From the NCBI GenBank assembly GCA_002395905.1, contig DGVK01000080.1, positions 1-11,294 on the forward strand: DNA of 11,294 bases, in the 5' to 3' direction. The position numbers and the translations under genes are program-made. The notes under the pieces are model-generated. The model was not told where the DNA came from, did no database searches, and saw only the letters and a list, made by a program, of their open reading frames with translations. This stretch comes from Verrucomicrobia bacterium UBA4286 (GTDB lineage Bacteria; Verrucomicrobiota; Kiritimatiellia; RFP12; UBA1067). The first letter of the stretch is position 1; the number at the start of each line of letters is the position of its first letter. Shown one piece after another: positions 6,546 to 11,294 of the stretch.

Positions 6546-6727
6546 CAGACAATTCAAGACTTTGCGTTCGACGCATCGTTTTGGCTCTAGTGAAACCTGG
6601 AAATTTTACTGTGAGAGCCGACGACGTGGAGAATGCGCCCAATGGGCGCATCTTCTTTCGTGGTTTCTCACAGGGCTTTCCAGGGCCTCACTAGGACTGC
6701 GGCAGAGGATTGCGCCCTCTTTCTTTT
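6546..6727 (+). ncRNA. Candidate structured RNA or attenuating leader (about 180 nt)
   Basis: Nested complementary blocks form one long interrupted hairpin. CTAGTGA (6587-6593) pairs with TCACTAG (6688-6694). CCTGGAAA (6596-6603) pairs with TTTCCAGG (6677-6684). CTGTGAGA (6609-6616) pairs with TCTCACAG (6666-6673). The apical ATGCGCCC (6633-6640) pairs with GGGCGCAT (6644-6651). A small 5' hairpin TGCGT-TCG-ACGCA lies at 6563-6575. The unit starts just after a perfect extended -10 box and ends at a terminator-like stem. The length and the shape (helices broken by internal bubbles) recall 6S RNA, but I see no sequence match to 6S, SRP, tmRNA or RNase P RNA. It could equally be the 5' leader of the lipoprotein gene. 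Confidence 0.55.
6704..6727 (+). terminator. Weak intrinsic terminator or attenuator
   Basis: AGAGG (6704-6708) pairs with CCTCT (6716-6720) around a 7-base loop and is followed by the T-rich stretch TTCTTTT. TGCGCCC (6711-6717), covering the loop and the 3' arm, is also perfectly complementary to GGGCGCA (6644-6650) in the upstream hairpin, so two mutually exclusive folds exist. The stem is short, so efficiency is uncertain. Confidence 0.45.
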
Positions 6728-6763
6728 GCCGCGATCAAGGCGAGGGCAAAGGGAAAGAAAGTG

Positions 6764-9238
6764 ATGAATACTGTACTGAAAGCTGGGGCGATAACTTGTG
6801 GGTTGATCGCCGTCGGTTGCGTGTCGAAGATGGCGGCACTAAACTCGGATAAGCCGGCATCATCTGCTGAAAATATCGAGGGCAAGTATGTTCTCGAAAA
6901 GGTCAATGCCGGAGGAACCGAAATTGATGCAGCGCGGCTTCGTAAGGCACTTCTGTCAGATAGGATTCTGCAAAAAACGCTTGGCGGTACTGCTGACGAT
7001 AAGCAGAGTTTGCCTGTTTACGTGAGTGTTTCCGCAACGAAGAAGGACGCGAATGGCGGTATTGCCACAGTCAACAACCTCTTTGCCTTCTGCACATTGA
7101 CTATCTGGCCTTATGTTTCTGCCGAAGAGTATGAATATACCGTAACAGTGGCGACTGTGACGGGAAATCATACGGTTAAACTGAACGTCCTTAATCGCAA
7201 CTGGGTTGGACTTTCGCCTTTTGCCATGATTCCTGTGCCAGGCTGGGCAGATGAACGCGGGGATGGCAGTGAAATCAACGCCTACCATCTATCACAGGTC
7301 GTTGTTGGTGTGCGAGAAGCTTGCGACGCTCTTCCTTCCGACTATCAGGCGTTTCTGAAAGATCATCCAAATTGCCTTGAGAAGATTGATCAGGATAGAT
7401 CCGAGACTGCGTTTCAGCAGTTCAAAGCCTCGGAAGATGCGGCTACTCGCGCCACGGCGTTGTCGCGCATTAGAAACGGAATCATTATCGCAAAGCATCA
7501 AGGCGATTTGATTTCAGCCTTTAAGTCGGCGGGGGCTGCTGATGTGAAACTTGGGATATTGAAGCTGCTCAATGACGAGAGCATCTCCCAGTTGCCTTAT
7601 GATCCTACGCTGGTCGGTTATTGGTCGAAAATTACAGACCAGAGTATTTTGGCAAAGGTCTATCTAAATTGCTTTGCACAGATTCCGCAGAGTGATCGCG
7701 CCAATTTGGTTGCGAAGTTTTCTAACGAGGCGATTCTGAAGGAGATGGTGACGCCTCCGTCACAGGATAAACTTCAGGAAGAGCGCAACCGCAAGGAGAA
7801 GCAGTCGTGGGAGTTGCGGGAACGCTTGCGCAGATTGAATGAAGAGGCAGAATCGAACGAACGTGATTACAGGCAGTATCGACGGAAATATTCCGGAGAA
7901 AAGGCAAAGGAGTGCCGTGCCCAGGCCGCAATGGTTGGAAAGCAACTTAAGTGTCTTGAAAACGCACAGGTTGATACTGGCCTTTATGTAGCCGATGCAA
8001 ATGCAAGGGCACTTCTTTATGGCAAGCTCGAACCGGAACTTCTGAAGTCGATTGCATTGGATGTCATGCACAAGCATACGCTCGACAGTTGGAACAACGG
8101 TCTAAACGGTGAACTTGAGACGGCTGTTCAGATTGCCAATAATGTATCAGACAAGACGACGGGCGGGCGTATAGCTGTTGCACTCATTTGCAAGTTGAAC
8201 GACTATCGCTCTCGCTGTCAAAGCGGATGGGGAATGTCTTGGTCGGACAAGGACAAGACGGCGGCTGACAAGTTCACAAAAGCAGTCGAGGGCCTGTTGA
8301 CAGATGATCTTCTTGAAGAAATCGTCAACGAGGATGATTCAAAGTTGGTTACGCTGGCGCGTTTCTTTAAGGACAAGAAGCGTTCATCCAAATTGGGATT
8401 TACCCGTATTCAGAATGCCGTTAAAGAAGGCAAGGAGAATGAGATTGCAAAGGCGTGGAAAGATTACGGTGCCGCAGTTACGGATGACGAAATGCTGAAA
8501 AACCTCTCTGTGTCCAGCATATACCTCCGCCGTCCTGCATTTGATCAGATTAAGGATGACAAAGTTAAAGCAGATACTCTTGCCGCAATTAAGGAATCAC
8601 TCGCCGCAGAACTCAAGACCTGCGCCGCCAAGCAGGGCGAACTTGCGAACTTCATCTCAGAGATTGGCAACGGGGAAGACCTCGTTGCCTGGCTCAATGG
8701 TAAGAGTGGACAGACCAGTCTTCAAAACAAGGAGACCTTCGCCAAACTGAAAGGTCGTATTGTCGTTTTGCGCGGCGAAGTCAAGAACATTGGGCAGACG
8801 ATGTTCTCGAAAAAAACATACGTCTCCCTACGTGTCGCAAAGGTGGGAATGTTCGATTATATCGATGTCCAATTCAATGTTCCCGATTCGTTAAAGCCGA
8901 CGGTAACTGCGTGGATGAAGGAAGAAAGCCACATCATGCGCGGTAGGCTTACATCACAAGGAGACCTTGGTGACGATGCAAAGTGCGATGATGGAGAAAT
9001 CGTCTCCGAGGAGAAGTTCAACGAAGCCGTCAACTTGAAGGAGGCGATGGAGGACATCAAGTGGCAGCTTAAAGAAATTGACGAAAAGAAAGTCCCGCCA
9101 GTTCGTACGCGCCCCTCTCGGTTTGGAAATGCGGTCAAGTCTGCCGCTGGCTGGATCAAAGATGGCGTTGATGACATCAAATCGTCTGGTGACGATCTGA
9201 AACAAGCGGCAGAGATGTTAAACGGTTTGTTCAACTAA
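6764..9238 (+). CDS. Large lipoprotein with coiled coil and OB-fold-like C-terminal domain
   Basis: An 824-residue exported lipoprotein of unknown function. The N-terminus MNTVLKAGAITCGLIAVGC has a short signal peptide and a lipobox (AVGC) with the lipidated cysteine at C19. Residues about 30-170 form a mixed domain containing the hydrophobic LFAFCTLTIWPYV stretch. About 335-407 is strongly charged and predicted coiled coil (QEERNRKEKQ, RLRRLNEEAE). A helical, repeat-like region follows. About 660-748 (KGRIVVLRGEV, KTYVSLRV, HIMRGRL, DDGEIV) resembles the tRNA_anti-like OB fold found in exported proteins. ATG at 6764 was chosen because GGGA lies 9 bases upstream and the signal peptide starts there; a longer frame from a TTG inside the terminator is unlikely. 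Base composition is clearly more AT-rich than in the genes before 4879, suggesting a separate origin. It probably heads an operon with the next two genes. Confidence 0.85.
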   Translation: MNTVLKAGAITCGLIAVGCVSKMAALNSDKPASSAENIEGKYVLEKVNAGGTEIDAARLRKALLSDRILQKTLGGTADDKQSLPVYVSVSATKKDANGGIATVNNLFAFCTLTIWPYVSAEEYEYTVTVATVTGNHTVKLNVLNRNWVGLSPFAMIPVPGWADERGDGSEINAYHLSQVVVGVREACDALPSDYQAFLKDHPNCLEKIDQDRSETAFQQFKASEDAATRATALSRIRNGIIIAKHQGDLISAFKSAGAADVKLGILKLLNDESISQLPYDPTLVGYWSKITDQSILAKVYLNCFAQIPQSDRANLVAKFSNEAILKEMVTPPSQDKLQEERNRKEKQSWELRERLRRLNEEAESNERDYRQYRRKYSGEKAKECRAQAAMVGKQLKCLENAQVDTGLYVADANARALLYGKLEPELLKSIALDVMHKHTLDSWNNGLNGELETAVQIANNVSDKTTGGRIAVALICKLNDYRSRCQSGWGMSWSDKDKTAADKFTKAVEGLLTDDLLEEIVNEDDSKLVTLARFFKDKKRSSKLGFTRIQNAVKEGKENEIAKAWKDYGAAVTDDEMLKNLSVSSIYLRRPAFDQIKDDKVKADTLAAIKESLAAELKTCAAKQGELANFISEIGNGEDLVAWLNGKSGQTSLQNKETFAKLKGRIVVLRGEVKNIGQTMFSKKTYVSLRVAKVGMFDYIDVQFNVPDSLKPTVTAWMKEESHIMRGRLTSQGDLGDDAKCDDGEIVSEEKFNEAVNLKEAMEDIKWQLKEIDEKKVPPVRTRPSRFGNAVKSAAGWIKDGVDDIKSSGDDLKQAAEMLNGLFN

Positions 9239-9244
9239 CAATAT

Positions 9245-9299
9245 CCCTCGAGGGTCTCACCTTTGGACCCTCGGGGGCTTCAAACCAAAGGTAAAAGGA
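9245..9299 (+). promoter_or_regulatory. Possible H-type pseudoknot before the membrane-protein ribosome-binding site
   Basis: Stem 1 is CCCTCGAGGGT (9245-9255) with ACCCTCGGGGG (9267-9277), 11 pairs including one G-U. Its loop contains ACCTTTGG (9259-9266), which is perfectly complementary to CCAAAGGT (9285-9292) immediately after the stem. Together they make a classical pseudoknot with loops of 3, 0 and 7 bases. The Shine-Dalgarno AAGGA (9295-9299) follows 2 bases later. There is no T-run, so it is not a simple terminator. Confidence 0.5.
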
Positions 9300-9310
9300 A
9301 ACAAAAAACA

Positions 9311-9706
9311 ATGAGTGAACAAAAAACAAAGAGCAACGCGCCGTGGATACTCGGTATCGTCGGCATATTCCTGACCATCCTGCACTACGCATGTGCAATC
9401 GCCTGTTCGGCCGGACTCGCTGGCCTTGGCGGTGCTGCGGGAGATGCGGAAGGCGGAGCAAAGGCAGCGGACAACTCGCTGATGTTTGGAACGGCTGCGG
9501 CGGGCATCATGTTCGTCTGCTTCATCCTTTCCTTCTTTGGCAAGTCCAAGGCTTCGGGCTTTACTGGGTTTTTGCTGATTGTAGGCGGCATTACGTCGAT
9601 CTGCATGAGCATTCCTCATTTCTCGGCGGCTGGTGTTGCGGCGGGCATCGTCTATATGTGCTCGGGCATTTCCAGCATCTGCAATCGCAAGAAAATCAAG
9701 GCCTAA
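9311..9706 (+). CDS. Small four-helix inner-membrane protein, function unknown
   Basis: A 131-residue protein with four hydrophobic segments, at about residues 12-40, 56-77, 83-101 and 105-124. It has a polar, lysine-containing N-terminus (MSEQKTKSNAPW) and a basic C-terminus (CNRKKIKA). It is rich in Gly, Ala and Cys. The segment GFLLIVGGITSICMSIP resembles small uncharacterised membrane proteins of the DUF4064 kind, but I do not claim that family. ATG at 9311 is supported by AAGGA at 9295-9299; the longer frame from 9263 would start within the RNA structure. It sits between a lipoprotein gene and an Lgt-like gene on the same strand, with 18 bases or fewer to the latter, so the three are probably co-expressed in the cell envelope. 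Confidence 0.75.
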   Translation: MSEQKTKSNAPWILGIVGIFLTILHYACAIACSAGLAGLGGAAGDAEGGAKAADNSLMFGTAAAGIMFVCFILSFFGKSKASGFTGFLLIVGGITSICMSIPHFSAAGVAAGIVYMCSGISSICNRKKIKA

Positions 9707-9724
9707 CAAGGCGTTGTGTCCTCC

Positions 9725-10528
9725 ATGCCAATTCGCCAATATGTATCCTTGCTCGGCACGACATTCCCATTCTATGGAATCTGTGTCGGCGTGGCTCTGT
9801 TGGCGATTGGCATTTGGATAATTTACAACTTCAAGAAGTTTAAGATGGACGGAGACCTACAGAATGAAATTCTGTATGGTTTCCCGTTCATGGTATTGAC
9901 GGGGTTGTTCTTCGCGTTTGCCCTTGATGCCCTGTTCACAGGTGAGTGGCGAACGTGGACAGGGAACGGAGAGCGGAGAGTCGGTTTTACATTCACGGGC
10001 TGGTTGTTTGGCGCAGTTCTCTTCATATTCATGTTTGGTGGATTCACATCGTTTGGACGAATATTTCTGCTGAATATGTTTCTCCCCGTCTTTGCACTTG
10101 CACAGGGGATTGGCCGGCTCGGATGCCTTCTCGGTGGCTGTTGCTACGGAAAGATATGCTCTTGTGGTATTAAATACCCGCCGGGTAGTTTGCCCTATGA
10201 GAGAATTGGGGATGTATGTGTTTTCCCGATTCAACTTGTTGAGGCCGTTTTACTTTTCTTTCTTTTTTCAATTTGCCTAAAATCCATTTTCAAGTATCGT
10301 GCTGTGGTTTATTTGATCGGTGTTGCCGCTATTCGTTTCGTCGCAGAATTTTTCAGAGGCGACATACGTGGTAATGTGCCAGGAGTGGTGTGTTTGAGTC
10401 CACAACAACTCATGTCGATTCTGTTTTTTATTATTGGTTTGATCGTTCTGCTCATTGTGCGTCAAAGCGAAAAAAGGAGGCACCACGCTTCCTTTGGGAC
10501 AGGGGTTTTCGCCTCACCCAGAGGGTGA
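9725..10528 (+). CDS. Lgt-like (prolipoprotein diacylglyceryl transferase family) membrane protein
   Basis: A 267-residue polytopic inner-membrane protein. Lgt moves a diacylglyceryl group from phosphatidylglycerol to the lipobox cysteine of prolipoproteins. Here the Lgt signature region reads GRLGCLLGGCCYG (130-142), followed by PIQLVE (168-173), RFVAEFFRGD (204-213) and LSPQQL (224-229), all in the family's order. The position of the essential HGG histidine appears as T91 in FTGWLFGA, and the usual Asn of GRxGN is Cys, so this is a divergent paralogue rather than the housekeeping enzyme. It may use another lipid or substrate. Start choice is open: ATG 9725, or GTG 9716 four bases after AAGG. 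The last ~17 residues (RHHASFGTGVFASPRG) are encoded by two DNA hairpins and look like read-through into repeats. The upstream lipoprotein is a natural candidate substrate; this is inference. Confidence 0.8.
   Translation: MPIRQYVSLLGTTFPFYGICVGVALLAIGIWIIYNFKKFKMDGDLQNEILYGFPFMVLTGLFFAFALDALFTGEWRTWTGNGERRVGFTFTGWLFGAVLFIFMFGGFTSFGRIFLLNMFLPVFALAQGIGRLGCLLGGCCYGKICSCGIKYPPGSLPYERIGDVCVFPIQLVEAVLLFFLFSICLKSIFKYRAVVYLIGVAAIRFVAEFFRGDIRGNVPGVVCLSPQQLMSILFFIIGLIVLLIVRQSEKRRHHASFGTGVFASPRG
10473..10528 (+). repeat. Two hairpins spanning the 3' end and stop codon of the Lgt-like gene
   Basis: AAAGGAGGC (10473-10481) pairs with GCTTCCTTT (10487-10495), 9 pairs with one G-U and a 5-base loop. TCACCC (10514-10519) pairs with GGGTGA (10523-10528) around AGA, the last three bases being the stop codon. 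A TTTT at 10506-10509 lies between them. They may be terminator-like, or an inserted palindromic element that replaced the gene's natural end. Confidence 0.5.
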
Positions 10529-10711
10529 AGGACCAAAGAACGATTTCAGCCTGTGTTTACAGTGCAGAAGAGCATCTCATGCGATGTCAACTGACGAGTA
10601 TAGGGTAAATGAGCTCTATCGGTAATGCCACACCGATTCAGCAGCCCGCATACTGTGTGAGTAAGATCGGCTGTTGACATGATTTTTGGGGGACGAAAAC
10701 GGGCTTTTTGA

Positions 10712-10860
10712 GTCGCACTGTGCGACAGCCGGAAGTGGCAAGGTGCAATAGCACGATATTGCAAGGTGCGACATGACGATGTCGCAAGGTGCGAAGTTGT
10801 CGTGTGGCACCTTGCGATGTTGGCCGATTACAGGGTGCGGCTTTCGGGAGTCGCACCCTG
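10712..10860. repeat. Hairpin array built on GCAAGGTGC, 23-bp period
   Basis: GTCGCAC-T-GTGCGAC (10712-10726) is followed by three 23-base units beginning GCAAGGTGC at 10738, 10761 and 10784, and then by the inverted word GCACCTTGC (10807-10815). Unit 1 forms TGCAATA/TATTGCA (10744-10750/10757-10763). Unit 2 forms TGCGACAT/ATGTCGCA (10767-10774/10779-10786). Unit 3 pairs as TCGCAAGGTGC/GCACCTTGCGA (10782-10792/10807-10817). A last stem CAGGGTGCG/CGCACCCTG lies at 10831-10839/10852-10860. The stems differ in sequence but stay complementary. Confidence 0.8.
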
Positions 10861-10996
10861 CGATTTATTTTTGATTATTTTCAACGGAACCGAACCTATG
10901 CTCAATCTCGCCGCCAATCTATTCAAGGCCGGTTCGTCGCCCTTTGAAGGCATGTTTGGTTTGTCCTGAAGTGTGGTTCATTACAGCGTCTCCAGC

Positions 10997-11083
10997 GGAT
11001 GACACATTTGGTGACGTTTAGATGCTTTTCTATCTCCCATTTCGCGACGAATTCTACTTGTCGCTATCTCCCATTTCGTGACA
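10997..11083 (-). mobile_element. Possible IS21-type element end: three ~20-bp direct repeats
   Basis: CTATCTCCCATTTCGYGAC occurs at 11030 and 11064 (one difference, Y) and in a degenerate form at 10997. The spacing is 33 and 34 bases. Read on the minus strand the outer copy begins TGTCACGAAATGGGAGATAG. Multiple spaced repeats behind a TG terminus are typical of IS21-family ends. No istA or istB gene lies to the left within the window, so this would be an orphan end. An 8-bp inverted pair ACCTCTAT/ATAGAGGT (11083-11090/11113-11120) adjoins it. Confidence 0.4.
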
Positions 11084-11156
11084 CCTCTATTGACCTCGGC
11101 AATCCCAATATGATAGAGGTTTTGCAATCACCTCGAATTCAAGAAGGTCAGACCTA

Positions 11157-11180
11157 AGTGTATAGGATCGAGTGTATAGG
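11157..11180. repeat. 10-bp direct repeat AGTGTATAGG
   Basis: Exact copies lie at 11157-11166 and 11171-11180, with a period of 14 bases. They might be operator half-sites or chance; nothing nearby identifies a role. Confidence 0.4.
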
Positions 11181-11294
11181 CTGGAGTTTACCCATTTTTT
11201 GAGCGTGGAAATGCGCTGCACCCGCATGGATAAAGTCTGAAGTGCGTTTAGGGATGTGGTTTTCGGCGTTTCGCGTCCGAAACGGCTATCCGTC

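Larger units (their letters stand above)
10529..11294. other. Intergenic region without a supported gene
   Basis: No frame here has both a plausible start signal and a recognisable protein. The longest open frames are 60-75 codons and cross the hairpin array. A 23-codon frame at 10898-10969 (MLNLAANLFKAG...) has only a weak GGAA upstream. The region holds the repeats listed separately; 10529-10711 shows nothing I can interpret. Near the end TTTCGG (11261-11266) pairs with CCGAAA (11277-11282). Confidence 0.65.

Noticed and set aside
6546..6727. Naming the structured RNA as 6S, SRP, tmRNA or RNase P RNA
   Set aside because: Length and bubbles recall 6S, but none of the diagnostic sequences (SRP apical tetraloop region, RNase P GAGGAAAGUC core, tmRNA tRNA-like end) is present.
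9245..9277. Simple intrinsic terminator after the lipoprotein gene
   Set aside because: The stem is strong but no T-run follows, and the loop's complementarity to 9285-9292 fits a pseudoknot better.
10474..10480. AAGGAGG, a perfect Shine-Dalgarno match
   Set aside because: No start codon lies at a suitable distance; the bases form one arm of a hairpin near the end of the Lgt-like gene.
10546..10764. 72-codon minus-strand frame
   Set aside because: It starts inside the hairpin array, has no ribosome-binding site and no recognisable domain.
10712..10860. CRISPR array or integron attC site
   Set aside because: The repeats are only 23 bp with no unique spacers, no cas genes and no GTTRRRY core sites.
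10898..10969. 23-codon plus-strand frame MLNLAANLFKAG...
   Set aside because: Readable but with only a weak GGAA upstream and no family recognised; could be a small protein or chance, so not listed as a gene.

Overview
The window reads as chromosomal DNA of a free-living bacterium, most likely of the PVC group (Kiritimatiellota, Lentisphaerota or Verrucomicrobiota). That placement is inference. It rests on the ThrH-type phosphatase, the animal-like UDP-glucose dehydrogenase, an ECF sigma factor joined to a membrane Ser/Thr kinase, and intergenic regions full of short hairpin repeats. No rRNA, tRNA, CRISPR array or intact transposase gene was found.

Positions 1-2677 are a compact, GC-rich housekeeping operon on the plus strand: the tail of an unidentified gene, thrH (phosphoserine phosphatase / homoserine phosphotransferase), ugd (UDP-glucose 6-dehydrogenase) and folK (folate pathway pyrophosphokinase). 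Gaps are 2-24 bases. FolK carries an unusual cysteine-rich C-terminal extension.

Positions 2688-4879 hold a regulatory pair: an ECF-type sigma factor whose stop overlaps (ATGA) the start of a transmembrane Ser/Thr kinase with a beta-rich extracytoplasmic part. The kinase gene contains short palindromes and a 7-bp tandem repeat read in frame. On the minus strand, 6033-4825 encodes an AAA_14/DUF4143 ATPase. It runs into the 3' end of the kinase gene and appears to be expressed from a consensus promoter as a leaderless mRNA.

Positions 6070-6763 are non-coding but highly structured: two 32-bp imperfect repeats, about 200 bp of GC-rich tandem hairpins, then an extended -10 promoter followed by a roughly 180-nt RNA that can fold into a long interrupted hairpin ending in a terminator-like element. 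This is either a small RNA or an attenuating leader for the next gene.

Positions 6764-10528 are an AT-richer envelope cassette: a large lipoprotein with an OB-fold-like C-terminal domain, a 131-residue four-helix membrane protein preceded by a possible H-type pseudoknot, and an Lgt-like membrane protein that lacks the usual HGG histidine. A role in lipoprotein or membrane modification is inference.

Positions 10529-11294 contain no convincing gene. They hold an array of hairpins built on a GCAAGGTGC word with varied but self-complementary stems, three ~20-bp direct repeats at 33-34 bp spacing that look like the end of an IS21-type element, and a 10-bp direct repeat.
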